A stretch of 64,000 nucleotides of DNA, taken from Acidobacteriaceae bacterium KBS 146. GTDB taxonomy: Bacteria; Acidobacteriota; Terriglobia; Terriglobales; Acidobacteriaceae. The translations under genes were made by a program, and so were the position numbers. Below are positions 35,780 to 45,349 of this stretch, in pieces. The notes under the pieces were generated by a model. It did no database searches, was not told the origin of the DNA, and saw only the letters and a list, made by a program, of their open reading frames with translations. The stretch lies in contig JHVA01000001.1 of assembly GCA_000688615.1 (NCBI GenBank), forward strand, positions 1,674,001 through 1,738,000, written 5' to 3'. Position 1 is the stretch's first letter. Each line of letters starts with the position of its first letter.

Positions 35780-37339
35780 CTAGCGTTTCTTCTTACCGGC
35801 TGGCTTTCGTGCTGGTTTGCCTTCCTTGGGCTCAGATGCCTCCTGCGGTGAATCGATGTCTCGATCTCCAATCATGTGCAGTCGCATGAAGTTGGTGGCA
35901 CCGGACCGGGTGCGGGTTCCGGCGACGATTCCGACGATCTGCCTCTCGCGAACGCGCCCATGGCTTTCCAGGATCTCTTCAGCCATGTTGACGAGCGTGT
36001 CAGTGTCGTGGAAACGGCCGCAGAGGATGGGATAGGTTCCCCAGAGCAGCATGGAGCGATTGATGACCTTCTCGAACGGCGAGAGTGCGTAGATGGGGGG
36101 GTCCGGTCTGTACTTGGACAGCAGGCGAGCGGTCGCACCGGTTTCCGTGAAGATAGCAATGGCAGCTACGTCCAGATCATCGGCGGCGTGCGCCATACAC
36201 TCGCAGATCGTCTCGGCGACGGAGAGTCGCATTCCACGGGGATGGCTATGCCCTGGAGGAGGATCGAGATGGATCTGCTCTTCCGTCTCGCTGACAATCT
36301 TTGCCATCATGGCGACGGCCTCAACGGGATACTTGCCGGCGGCACTCTCGGCGGAGAGCATGACCGCGTCCGTTCCGTCGTAAACGGCATTGGCAACGTC
36401 AGAGGCCTCTGCGCGGGTGGGGCGCGGATTCTCAATCATGGATTCAAGCATCTGGGTCGCCGTAATGACGGGCTTCCGGTACTCTGCCGCGCGGCGAATG
36501 ATGTGTTTCTGGATGGCGGGAACCTTCTCGGGTGGAACCTCGACACCGAGATCGCCTCGCGCCACCATGATGGCGTCCGTCGCTTCAAGAATGGAATCGA
36601 GATGCTCGATCGCCTGCGGCTTCTCCAGCTTCGCTACGATCCAGGCATCGGAGTTCAGCGCTGCCAGACGGCCTTTGACGTGACGGATATCATCGGCAGT
36701 CCGAACAAACGATACGGCAATCGTGTCCACACCTGCGCCGATGGCAAAGACGAGATCCTCTTCATCCTTTTCTGTCAGTGATGGAACTTTGACCGGAATT
36801 CCAGGAAGATTAATGCCCTTGTTTTCACCGAGCAGACCGCCGTTGATGATCTTGCAGACTACATCACCACCCTTCACCTGCTCGACGCGCAGCTCAATCA
36901 AGCCATCTGAGAGGAGAATGCGCGATCCGGGTTCAAGATTCTCGGCGAGCGTTGTGAACGTGGTTCCGACCATCGAGGCCGTGCCGACGACTTCTCCCGG
37001 AGTGATGATGAGCTGCTTGCCGGCGACCAACTGCACCGGCTTGTGGTCCTTCAGCTTTCCAGTACGAATCTTCGGCCCTTGCAGGTCAGCCAGAATACAA
37101 ATGGGCTTCTGTTCTTCGTGCGAGACCTGGCGCACCATTCGAATCAACTCCGCCTTCTGCTCGTGGGAACCATGAGAAAAGTTGAGGCGAGCGACGTCGA
37201 GACCAGCACGAACAAGCTGACGGAAGACTTCGATGGAACTGGAAGCAGGCCCGAGAGTTGCGACGATCTTGGCGCGGCGACCACGGAGAGCCCCGTTGGA
37301 GAGGGTGTCGAGAAGCATAGGATTCGTGGAGGTTGTCAT
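35780..37339 (-). CDS. pyk: pyruvate kinase
   Basis: The 519-residue enzyme makes ATP and pyruvate from PEP and ADP. It has RRAKIVATLGPASSS, LARLNFSHGSHE-type VARLNFSHG, ADLQGPKIRTG, the active-site region VEVPPEKVPAIQKHIIRRA and the C-terminal domain with IAIFTETGATARLLSKYRPD. The last 20 residues form a Lys/Arg/Pro-rich tail (KEGKPARKPAGKKKR) beyond the usual end. The opposing enzyme PEPCK lies 23 kb away. It is transcribed alone, with a terminator. Confidence 0.95.
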   Translation of the reverse strand: MTTSTNPMLLDTLSNGALRGRRAKIVATLGPASSSIEVFRQLVRAGLDVARLNFSHGSHEQKAELIRMVRQVSHEEQKPICILADLQGPKIRTGKLKDHKPVQLVAGKQLIITPGEVVGTASMVGTTFTTLAENLEPGSRILLSDGLIELRVEQVKGGDVVCKIINGGLLGENKGINLPGIPVKVPSLTEKDEEDLVFAIGAGVDTIAVSFVRTADDIRHVKGRLAALNSDAWIVAKLEKPQAIEHLDSILEATDAIMVARGDLGVEVPPEKVPAIQKHIIRRAAEYRKPVITATQMLESMIENPRPTRAEASDVANAVYDGTDAVMLSAESAAGKYPVEAVAMMAKIVSETEEQIHLDPPPGHSHPRGMRLSVAETICECMAHAADDLDVAAIAIFTETGATARLLSKYRPDPPIYALSPFEKVINRSMLLWGTYPILCGRFHDTDTLVNMAEEILESHGRVRERQIVGIVAGTRTRSGATNFMRLHMIGDRDIDSPQEASEPKEGKPARKPAGKKKR

Positions 37340-37459
37340 AAGTGCAGCTAGATCCTTTTGTGGCCGTCGCGGAAGAGTCCCCGATGGTATGACCAGTAAT
37401 TAATCGTACGTTCGCCATTCTAACTGTGCAGAGCATACTTGGGGTAAAACGGTTCAGGA

Positions 37460-38314
37460 TTAGCTTTGAGGATGTTGGTGCAGGCGAAAGGCAAAGTTAA
37501 ACTCAGCGCCGAAGAGAACGCTGAGAGACACGATATACAGCCAGAACAGAAGTGCGATTCCGGCTCCAAGAGAGCCGTAGACCTGAGAGTAGTTGGCGAA
37601 CCGGGTGATATACCACCCAAAAGCCAGCGTCGTGACAAACCACATCGCGGTGGCGGCGATCGCTCCGGGTAGCACCTGACGCCAGGGCTGACGGATGGGT
37701 GTTCCCATGTGATAGATCAGCGCGATCAATCCAACAGAGCCGGTCAGTGCAACCAGCCACCGAATGATCAGCGCCACAACGTAAACTTCGGTTCGGATAG
37801 AAGGCATAACGTGATTCGCTAACCAGCTCGTAAAGAAGTGGCCAAATACGATGAGGGAGCTGGCGATTCCCAGAGGAATGAGAGAGAGCGGCACGAGAGC
37901 ATAGGCGCGGGCGCGGCGGCGCCAGAATGTCCAGCAATCGAAGGGAAGATCGTTCGCCCTGCGAAATCCCTCCATGTAGGTCGCGATCACGCTCGATGCC
38001 CCGGTAAACGAGACGAAAAAAGAGATTCCCAGAAGATGGGTGGATTTGCTGGTATGGGGCGAGCTGACGAAATAGCCCTCCAGGATAGGGAGGACATCTG
38101 AGGGCAGGATGCGTTCAAAAAACGTTCCAAGCTGGCTGCGGACAGGAGCCGTATCCGGCAGAAGCGCGATGAGAGCTGCCGCCACGATCAATGCGGGAAA
38201 CAACGCGACCATCGCCGAATAAGCTGAAGACTGCGCTAGGTTCAAGACATCATGGTCGAGAGCACGCACCACGGCTCGATGAGAGATAAGAGGGATGCGC
38301 AGCAGTCGTCTCAC
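37460..38314 (-). CDS. YihY/BrkB-family membrane protein
   Basis: The 284-residue protein has six hydrophobic segments and family motifs SAYSAMVALFPALIVAAALI near the N-terminus, GASSVIATYMEGFRRAN, and YGSLGAGIALLFWLYIVSLSVLFGAEFNF at the end. The family was once called ribonuclease BN by mistake. Its true function is unknown, possibly transport. The thioredoxin gene ends 49 bp upstream on the same strand, so the two may be one unit. Confidence 0.85.
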   Translation of the reverse strand: MRRLLRIPLISHRAVVRALDHDVLNLAQSSAYSAMVALFPALIVAAALIALLPDTAPVRSQLGTFFERILPSDVLPILEGYFVSSPHTSKSTHLLGISFFVSFTGASSVIATYMEGFRRANDLPFDCWTFWRRRARAYALVPLSLIPLGIASSLIVFGHFFTSWLANHVMPSIRTEVYVVALIIRWLVALTGSVGLIALIYHMGTPIRQPWRQVLPGAIAATAMWFVTTLAFGWYITRFANYSQVYGSLGAGIALLFWLYIVSLSVLFGAEFNFAFRLHQHPQS

Positions 38315-38362
38315 GGATTCAGTCTATGCTCGCACGCATGCCCGAAGTCTACGAGAAAAAAA

Positions 38363-38845
38363 TCATGCCTTCCAACGGTTGAGAAACTTCGTCACGTCGC
38401 TGAGGGTGGTGTGCTCAAACTCTTTTTCCTTTTCCGAGTAGAGCAGCCTGCCGTTCGCATCGAGCACGGCAAGTGCAGGAACGCCTTTTGTGACAGGTAC
38501 TTTATACTGCCTGGCAACGTCCATATTGTTGTCCATGTGGCCGATATCGACGTGAACGACGATAAAGTGCTTCTCGAGAACCTTATCGTTGGGGCCTTGG
38601 TGCATGTACATGTCCAGCACAAGGCAATCACCGCACCAATCGCCCCCGAAATCGAGAATGACACGCTTTTTTTGCGCCCTTGCCTGCTTCAGGGCCGAAG
38701 CTATATCAGCCTTCGCATTTGCGGTAGCCGAATAAAGATGCTTCCGAACAAAAGGTGTCGTCATCTGCGCTGTGCCCTGTGAAAGTGGCGCTATCGAAGA
38801 TGCCAGGACCGCAATCCCGGCCCATAAGAAAATCTGTCGAAACAT
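38363..38845 (-). CDS. secreted thioredoxin-fold protein
   Basis: The 160-residue protein has a signal peptide (MFRQIFLWAGIAVLASSIAP) and a thioredoxin fold with active site WCGDC (Trp70, Cys71, Cys74) and the cis-Pro segment KGVPALAVLD with Pro123. The Gly-Asp dipeptide differs from the Gly-Pro of thioredoxin and from the Pro-His of DsbA, so the redox potential may differ too. It is likely a periplasmic disulfide reductase or isomerase. The gene is upstream of the BrkB-family gene on the minus strand. Confidence 0.8.
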   Translation of the reverse strand: MFRQIFLWAGIAVLASSIAPLSQGTAQMTTPFVRKHLYSATANAKADIASALKQARAQKKRVILDFGGDWCGDCLVLDMYMHQGPNDKVLEKHFIVVHVDIGHMDNNMDVARQYKVPVTKGVPALAVLDANGRLLYSEKEKEFEHTTLSDVTKFLNRWKA

Positions 38846-39364
38846 GATGTTGTCGCCCTCCCGGAGGCCCCTGCGAGGGTCTTCCTTGATGATGCACGAA
38901 GGTCATCGCCAGTCGCAAGGAAGCGGGAGTGAGTGCATTTCTCCACCGCACCGATATTTCCATGGCTTTTCCTTACCTTCTCGCTTCGGGTTGCAGTCGA
39001 GAGTTGAGCTTGTGGCTCGTGCAGATCCGATAAAAGTCCGGCATTTCGTATCAAATATGGTTTTCTACCTGGAATACAGACTCAAAAATCCAACCCAAGG
39101 TTCGCCGAAAAATCACAAGTCTACAAACCTTCGTAACCTTTTTGGTGTATCCCAAAAGAGGGATGCTGCGTAGACGGAAAGAATGATCTTCAATCGAAAC
39201 AGAGAGTTGCGATATGTCTCTGCTGCAGGCGCGAGTTTCCCGGAAAAGGCTTTGAAAACCCTACAGTAGATGCTACTTTGCATCATTAGGAAATGGTCTT
39301 GGGAATTTATTTTCGATGTAAGGTAGATCGGTGATTTGCATGTATTCCTTGCGGAGCGATTCTC
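38846..39364. other. 519-bp intergenic region, no gene seen
   Basis: It separates divergent genes for a thioredoxin and a GGDEF/EAL protein. I found no ORF with a good ribosome site. I also looked for a c-di-GMP riboswitch because of the downstream gene, but saw no recognisable GEMM core. A GGAG-like site precedes the TTG at 39365. Confidence 0.4.
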
Positions 39365-41716
39365 TTGAGGACTCGGGTGTTTGATCCTCCAACTCGACCG
39401 TGGAACTGGCAGGACCGACTGACCTCACTACCAGCCTGTGTTGCGATTGGTAAGCTCTCGCACACATATCACGGAGTTGTGCTTAGCGGCGTTGCGGCTA
39501 CTTCAGTCGCAGCAACAAGCCTGACTCTTATCGGATGGCTTGGATGGCGCGAGTACAAATGCCGGATGCTTGAGAAACGCCGGGAAGAAGAGCAGACCAG
39601 ATTTATCGGTGCCGCAGAAGCCAGCCTGGATGCGTTTTCACTTCTTGATGCAATACGCGACGGAAGCGGAAGGATCATTGATTTTCGGATTCACTATGTA
39701 AACCACAATGCAGAGGCCCTGGTAGGAATCTCGCGAGAAAAACTCCTCGGTCATAGTCTTTGTCAGGTTGTTCCGGACATCGAAAAGTCGAGGCGTCTCG
39801 ATCGATACCGCGAGGTCGTCGAGACCGGAGTGCCGATGGTCGAGGAGTACCCGGTCCCCGAGCATACCGGGTGGCAGGCTACCTGGGTTCGATATCAGGC
39901 TGTAAAACTTGGAGACGGATTAGCTGTTACCTGTACGGATATTAGCGCAATCAAAGAGGCTCAGGCACGTTTTGAAGACCTGGTCGAGTTTAACGACTCC
40001 ATCTTCCAGCATGCTCCGTTCAGCATCATCGCCACCGACGTCTCAGGCATGGTCACTGCAATGAATATTGCGGCAGAAAAGCTTACCGGTTATAGCCGCA
40101 ACGAACTCGTTGGGAAGGCCTCGTTGACGATTCTGCACGATGACCGAGAGCTTGCCAACGCGACCCGGGATGCGATCGCGAGCGACGACTCTGTCAATAC
40201 CGCGGGATTCGAAGTTCTCTCTGCGGGAGCCCGTGAAGGCGAGATCCAGGAGAAGGAGTGGACCCTCATCAAGCGCGATGGCGGCCGCACACCAATCAAT
40301 CTCGCCATGAGAGCGGTGACCTCAGAGAATGGAGAGATCAGCGGGTTTGTCGGCATTGCTTTCGATATCACCGAGCGCCGACAGATGCTGCAATATGTCA
40401 CGCATCTGGCCTCACACGATCAGTTGACCGGCCTGGTCGGCCGTGCTCTGCTCCGCGATAAAACGGTGGAAGCCGTCGAACGGGCACGTCGTTATGGCAC
40501 CAAGGTAGCCGTCTTCGTCATCGATCTCGACCAGTTCAAGCGCATCAATGATTCTCTTGGCCATACCTCCGGCGATCAGATTCTGATTGAGACCGCAGGC
40601 CGGCTGAGGCGTTCCACTCGCAGCAGCGATATCGTTGCCCGCGTGGGAGGCGATGAGTTCGTCGTGGTGATGCCGGATATCACCAGTGTCGCGGACGTGG
40701 AGCTCTGTGCCCTGAACCTGATCGCAAGAATGTCTCCGGAGATTCAGATCGACGAGCAGTTGGTGAACGTAACCTTGAGCATCGGCGTCTGCATCTATCC
40801 TGACTTTGCACTGGACGCAAAGCATCTTTTGAAGCGCGCCGATTCCGCCATGTACGCAGCCAAGGAGAGCGGACGCAATCAATATCAGATCTTCAGCGAG
40901 AGTATGTTGAAGGAGACGGCGGACCGTCTGTCGATGGAGCATGCGCTTCGCCACGCACTCGCCAACAGCGAATTGAATCTTCATTACCAACCGCAAATTT
41001 CTCTGACGACTGGCCTGATCACCGGTGTTGAAGCCCTGTTGCGGTGGACTCATCCGAAACTTGGCAATGTACCCCCGGCCCAATTTATCCCTCTCGCAGA
41101 GGAGACCGGTCTGATTGTTTCGATTGGAGAGTGGGTCTTTATGACGGCCTGCCGGGAAGGTAAAGCGCTGCAGGATGAGATGGGAGCCGATCTCACGATC
41201 TCTGTGAATCTCTCTCCCCGCCAGTTTCAACAACGCAACCTGGTGCAGGTGATTGAACACGCTTTGGCCGGCAGTGGTCTCGCAGCGAGAAACCTTGAAA
41301 TCGAGATCACGGAAAACCTCCTGATGGTGAACTCAGAAGGAAATCTCGAAAAGCTGCAACAAATTCGGGAACTGGGTGTGCGGATCTCTATCGACGACTT
41401 CGGAACCGGCTTCTGCAGCTTCTCTTATCTTCTTCAGTATCAGGTTGACCGCCTGAAGATCGATCAGAGCTTTATCAAACAGGCGGGAACCGATCCCAAT
41501 GCAGCCGCCGTTGTGCGGACTATCATCGCCATGTCACACGGCCTTGCTATCCGGGTCGTCGCCGAAGGCGTAGAAAGCGAGGAACAGCTTCGCTTCCTTA
41601 TGCGCCGCCGCTGCGACGAAGCACAGGGTAACTATCTCGGCTTCCCTGTTTCGGCACAGGAATTCGTGTCTTCTCTTCAGGGATATAACGGGATTGGTGT
41701 GCTGCAAAATATTTAG
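39365..41716 (+). CDS. membrane-linked PAS-GGDEF-EAL protein
   Basis: The 783-residue protein begins at a TTG (GGAG upstream) and has one hydrophobic segment around residues 38-60, two PAS-like domains (about 75-200 and 205-345), GGDEF (intact GGDEF in ARVGGDEFVVVM near 427) and EAL (GVEALLRW near 555, DDFGTG, VVAEGVE). Both catalytic signatures look complete, so it could make and degrade cyclic di-GMP, the balance being set by its PAS sensors. The C-terminus ends GNYLGFPVSAQEF instead of the common QGYLFGRP. No other c-di-GMP gene is in the window. Confidence 0.92.
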   Translation: MRTRVFDPPTRPWNWQDRLTSLPACVAIGKLSHTYHGVVLSGVAATSVAATSLTLIGWLGWREYKCRMLEKRREEEQTRFIGAAEASLDAFSLLDAIRDGSGRIIDFRIHYVNHNAEALVGISREKLLGHSLCQVVPDIEKSRRLDRYREVVETGVPMVEEYPVPEHTGWQATWVRYQAVKLGDGLAVTCTDISAIKEAQARFEDLVEFNDSIFQHAPFSIIATDVSGMVTAMNIAAEKLTGYSRNELVGKASLTILHDDRELANATRDAIASDDSVNTAGFEVLSAGAREGEIQEKEWTLIKRDGGRTPINLAMRAVTSENGEISGFVGIAFDITERRQMLQYVTHLASHDQLTGLVGRALLRDKTVEAVERARRYGTKVAVFVIDLDQFKRINDSLGHTSGDQILIETAGRLRRSTRSSDIVARVGGDEFVVVMPDITSVADVELCALNLIARMSPEIQIDEQLVNVTLSIGVCIYPDFALDAKHLLKRADSAMYAAKESGRNQYQIFSESMLKETADRLSMEHALRHALANSELNLHYQPQISLTTGLITGVEALLRWTHPKLGNVPPAQFIPLAEETGLIVSIGEWVFMTACREGKALQDEMGADLTISVNLSPRQFQQRNLVQVIEHALAGSGLAARNLEIEITENLLMVNSEGNLEKLQQIRELGVRISIDDFGTGFCSFSYLLQYQVDRLKIDQSFIKQAGTDPNAAAVVRTIIAMSHGLAIRVVAEGVESEEQLRFLMRRRCDEAQGNYLGFPVSAQEFVSSLQGYNGIGVLQNI

Positions 41717-41780
41717 AGCCGGTCCGGGTTCCCACGGTGTTCATTACACGAGAGAACCCATTGGACAAGAGCATCAAAAA

Positions 41781-42038
41781 TTAGACAACCTGACGGCGTT
41801 TAAAGAAGTGATAGATCGCAAGCAGAATGACGGCTCCAATAAAAGACATGATGAATCCTGCCGACTGTCCTTCCTGATAATGGCCAATCATGCGTCCTAA
41901 GAACGTCCCTAGGAAAGATCCCGCAATTCCGATAATCATGGTTACCAGTATCCCGCCCGGATCTTTACCGGGCATGACCAGCTTGGCAAGTGCACCGACG
42001 ATAAGACCGATGATTGCGGTCCAAAGCAGGCTAAACAT
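41781..42038 (-). CDS. GlsB/YeaQ/YmgE-family stress membrane protein
   Basis: The 85-residue protein starts with GGAGG 8 nt upstream, and a longer frame to 42323 is not real. Three hydrophobic helices and the family signature GALAKLVMPGKDPGGILVTMIIGIAGSFLGTFLG are present. Related genes are induced by stress in enteric bacteria, with unknown mechanism. Confidence 0.9.
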   Translation of the reverse strand: MFSLLWTAIIGLIVGALAKLVMPGKDPGGILVTMIIGIAGSFLGTFLGRMIGHYQEGQSAGFIMSFIGAVILLAIYHFFKRRQVV

Positions 42039-42252
42039 AGAAGCTGCCCTCCAGCACTCGATGATTTTAACGGGTTGAGCCCGGCCAAACCCCGTGGTGG
42101 GGACAAGCATACTCCACGTGCCTGAAATTGCACTTATAAAAATCGGGAAACCTGAACTATTGCTTCCACCGTAACCGGGGGTACAGTCATGAGGACGACG
42201 AATCCAGCGACCGGGGGTTGATGCTTTTAGCCTCCGAAAACATCCAACCGAT

Positions 42253-42762
42253 ATGAGCGAATCTACCGTTACCTCCAGCACACGGATTGATCCGGACGTC
42301 CGGTTGGGCCATGTCCATCTCAAGGTGGCGGATCTCGATCGTGCCTTAGCTTTTTACCAGGGTGTTCTCGGATTCGATATCACGCAGAGGCTGGGAAACT
42401 CGGCTGCGTTTCTGTCTGCAGGTGGCTATCACCATCACATCGGATTGAACACGTGGGAGAGTTATCACGGTTCCCCTCCGCCTCCCGGGGCGACTGGACT
42501 GTATCACCTCGCCCTCCTCTATCCCACGCGCGCTGCCCTCGGGGATGCATTGCATCGGCTGCTCCAAGCCGAGATTCCTCTCGAGGGGGCGGCGGATCAT
42601 GGCGTCAGTGAAGCGCTGTACCTGCGGGATCCAGACGGAAATGGAGTCGAGCTGTATTGGGATCGCCCCCAGGAAGGGTGGCCTCGCGACGAACACGGCG
42701 CGCTGACAATGTATACCCGGCCTCTGGATCTGAAAGCACTGCTCTCCGAAGCGAAGGCTTAG
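42253..42762 (+). CDS. VOC-family (glyoxalase/catechol dioxygenase-like) protein
   Basis: The 169-residue protein has one vicinal-oxygen-chelate unit pair: LGHVHLKVADLDRALAFYQGVLGF at the start and LYHLALLYPTR and DGNGVELYWDRP in the second half, so the metal ligands His, His and Glu are plausible. It resembles CatE-type catechol-2,3-dioxygenase-like proteins, but the substrate is not evident. Its last four bases overlap the last four of the convergent histidine-kinase gene. Confidence 0.82.
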   Translation: MSESTVTSSTRIDPDVRLGHVHLKVADLDRALAFYQGVLGFDITQRLGNSAAFLSAGGYHHHIGLNTWESYHGSPPPPGATGLYHLALLYPTRAALGDALHRLLQAEIPLEGAADHGVSEALYLRDPDGNGVELYWDRPQEGWPRDEHGALTMYTRPLDLKALLSEAKA

Positions 42763-44198
42763 TAGGCCCTCATACGATTGATGGGAATACGAACCTGAAA
42801 GCAGGTGGCTCCTGGTCTTGAGTCGAGTGCGACCGTCCCACCATGTTTGTTCACGATTCGCTGCACGGTATCGAGGCCAAGTCCCATCGCTGTTCCAAGG
42901 GGTTTAGTCGTGAAGAATGGTTCAAAGATACGCGACTGAATCTCCTCTGCGATCCCCGGACCATCGTCTTTAATCTCTACGATCGACACCTGCCCGCTGA
43001 TCCGGATGGAGACAGTAAGGGTGCCGCGATCGTGCATCGCGTCCAGCGCATTTTCAATTAATGCCGACCATACCTGATTGAGTTCGCTGCCATATGCGCT
43101 TACCTGCGGCAGCCCAGGTTCAAACTCCACTGCGATCTTTACGTGCGCCGTTCGCGATCGGAACATCGTCAGCGTGTTTTCGATGGATAAGGGCAGATCG
43201 ACGTCCTGGACCGGAGCCTGATCCATAAATGAATAACCGCGGATGGCGCTGATCAACTCAAAGATGCGGCCACTGGAGTCCACGACCGTGTCGGCCATGC
43301 GCTCTACGCGAAGCGCGCTCGCGAAACTGGCGAGCGCGGACGACAGTGTCTGGGGGGAGATGGCTCCGGCGAGCGAATCCAGCATAGGAACGGGGATCCG
43401 CGCCTCCGCGAGCGTCGGCCCTATGCTCCATGGAGTCGAGACGTGATGATCTTCGAGCCATCGCGCAATCTCTTCTTCGTAGTCGCTCGCATCAAGCGGA
43501 CTCTGCGGAAGGGGAGAGAACGCTGCAGAGGCTCGGATGTGATCCCATGCGCGCTTCGTCCAGGCGCTATATCGTTCGAGCTCCTCGTCAGAACGAAACA
43601 TGCGCCCCAGACGATACTTCGTCTCATCGGATTCGCGTAACTCTGTCGATAGGCTTACAGCAGAGCGCTGCGCTGCCGAGGCTGGATTATTAAGCTCGTG
43701 TGAGAGGTTTGCGGCAAGCTTGCCCAAAGCCAAAAGCTTCTCCGCCTGCTCATCCATGCGGGTGAAATCTCTTACGCGATCCAGCAGGAGGGCCACACAT
43801 CGCTGCGCCATCGAAGGTATCGCATGCAGCATCTCTTCGAACAGATCTTCATGAATATCGAGAACCCAGACTTGTCCAACGGTGCGACCGTCCGCGCCCC
43901 AGCTCTTCATGCGAGAAAACGGAAGCTTCCCCGTCAGTCTTGATGTTCTTCCTACAAAGCGCGCCACGGGCCCGGACTTTCTCCGCTGGGCCATGACCTC
44001 CCCTCGCAGAATGATGTTCATGTGGTGCGAGGGTTCGTCTTCGCGGAAGATCAAGACACCATCAGGGCCGACACGCTCGGTTGCATGCGTCGCCAGCCAA
44101 TCGTATTCGGTATCAATCAACCCATCCAGAGCCGGAATAGCACGGAGCGCAGATATGATCTGATCCTTTGGAGTCGCTTCAGACGGAGCTGTAGCCAT
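42759..44198 (-). CDS. sensor histidine kinase with cyclic-nucleotide-binding-like domain
   Basis: The 479-residue protein starts with a cNMP-binding-like beta-roll (residues about 25-145: PDGVLIFREDEPSHHMNIILRGEVMA). It continues with a HisKA-like dimerisation region (KLAANLSHELNNPASAA, His near 168), and a GHKL ATPase with QVWSALIENALDAM, KDDGPGIAEE, FEPFFTTKPLGTAMGLGL. No transmembrane helix is visible, so it is probably soluble. No response regulator is adjacent, so it is an orphan kinase or is paired elsewhere. Confidence 0.85.
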   Translation of the reverse strand: MATAPSEATPKDQIISALRAIPALDGLIDTEYDWLATHATERVGPDGVLIFREDEPSHHMNIILRGEVMAQRRKSGPVARFVGRTSRLTGKLPFSRMKSWGADGRTVGQVWVLDIHEDLFEEMLHAIPSMAQRCVALLLDRVRDFTRMDEQAEKLLALGKLAANLSHELNNPASAAQRSAVSLSTELRESDETKYRLGRMFRSDEELERYSAWTKRAWDHIRASAAFSPLPQSPLDASDYEEEIARWLEDHHVSTPWSIGPTLAEARIPVPMLDSLAGAISPQTLSSALASFASALRVERMADTVVDSSGRIFELISAIRGYSFMDQAPVQDVDLPLSIENTLTMFRSRTAHVKIAVEFEPGLPQVSAYGSELNQVWSALIENALDAMHDRGTLTVSIRISGQVSIVEIKDDGPGIAEEIQSRIFEPFFTTKPLGTAMGLGLDTVQRIVNKHGGTVALDSRPGATCFQVRIPINRMRAY

Positions 44199-44368
44199 CT
44201 GTTCGCGCTCTGGAGCAACAGAGGTCAGGTCGAAACTGGTTTGCGTTGCGATCTTTTTATGCCTCCCTTAGCCGATCTGCTCTTCGATTAAAGCAGAGAA
44301 ATGCTCCGGATGGGCAAAACAGAAAACTGCGAGGCAGTTTCCGCGCTGGTGACGGTGCATAGACCGCC

Positions 44369-45313
44369 CTACACGATGCTCTTCGGCACGGCCTTTAGAA
44401 AGCGTGGTAAGTGTTGATACCACAGGATAGAAGAGCGTTGGTCCGGAGGTAATTCCTGAGCGAAGGACCCCAGTTGCGAGCGAGACAGATCCGACCGTTC
44501 GCAAAAAAAAGGATGACGTGGCGTTCGCGCAAAATAGCTATGAAAGACGACATGGCGAGATTGCGCCACTGCAGGCTTTCCACGATGAAAGAGTCGTGCT
44601 GTATCCATGAAGATGACCGTCCCTGCCGGCCCCGTACAGGAAGTAATGTCGCCGTCCGCAATTTTTCTGCGGAGCTGCTTCTCGAGATCTTCGTGGCTGA
44701 GAATGGGATACCGGAAATCGCGGTCCGTGGACCCTTCAAAGATCTCTCGCTTGATGGCCTGCAAGGGACCACCATCCTCGGTCACCTCGTGGAGGTAGAT
44801 GGCAATCTTCATCATGCGCCGGTCTTCGCGATCACGATGCCAGAGGCGAGTTCCTGCCTGTCTGCCATCGGCAGGAGTGTACGCAACCTTAGGTCCGTCG
44901 TATGCCACCGGCAAGCCGAGATACGATTCGGCGATCCTGATCAGGGGTGGTGAAAGAGCCCACTGGACGAGGCTTTTGTAATGTCTGCTATCGGGTTCGC
45001 TTAACGGGGACGGCCGCGAGATGCGGCGAGTGCCGAAAGCGAGACCGATTCCGGCTGCAAACATCGCATCGGTCTTCTCCACCTGCAGCTGCTCGAGAGA
45101 AGTCATGAAGATGCCTTCCGTCTCGAGACTGGCTGCAGCGTCTTTTTCTATTCCGGATAGGATAGGAAGTTTTTGTCTGTGAACCGCCTGGGCCTCGAGG
45201 TGTGCCGTAAAAAGCCGACTCTCAATCACCTCAAGATTCATGACGTGATGCGCTGCTACGGCGGGGAGACTTACAGCGTGCCTCCCCAACTTGCGGAAGA
45301 GATTATCAGGCAT
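44369..45313 (-). CDS. phytanoyl-CoA-dioxygenase-like Fe(II)/2-oxoglutarate oxygenase
   Basis: The 314-residue protein is of PhyH type: LWHRDRED gives the metal-binding His159-x-Asp161, and FMDTARLFHRGKPAVAQSRHVV gives the distal His243 and the 2-oxoglutarate-binding Arg253. Together these fit a nonheme iron dioxygenase of unknown substrate. No secondary-metabolism genes are adjacent that would give a clue. A gap of 170 bp separates it from the histidine-kinase gene downstream of it, on the same strand. Confidence 0.7.
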   Translation of the reverse strand: MPDNLFRKLGRHAVSLPAVAAHHVMNLEVIESRLFTAHLEAQAVHRQKLPILSGIEKDAAASLETEGIFMTSLEQLQVEKTDAMFAAGIGLAFGTRRISRPSPLSEPDSRHYKSLVQWALSPPLIRIAESYLGLPVAYDGPKVAYTPADGRQAGTRLWHRDREDRRMMKIAIYLHEVTEDGGPLQAIKREIFEGSTDRDFRYPILSHEDLEKQLRRKIADGDITSCTGPAGTVIFMDTARLFHRGKPAVAQSRHVVFHSYFARTPRHPFFCERSDLSRSQLGSFAQELPPDQRSSILWYQHLPRFLKAVPKSIV

Positions 45314-45349
45314 ACCCAGCTCTTTTTTTGCCTAGCAAACTTACCATAG

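Noticed and set aside
38846-39364. c-di-GMP riboswitch ahead of the GGDEF/EAL gene
   Set aside because: No GEMM core sequence or paired helices could be recognised.
44268-44360. 30-codon minus-strand frame just downstream of the PhyH-like gene
   Set aside because: It contains an amphipathic, plausible-looking peptide but no clear ribosome site or family, so I left it out.
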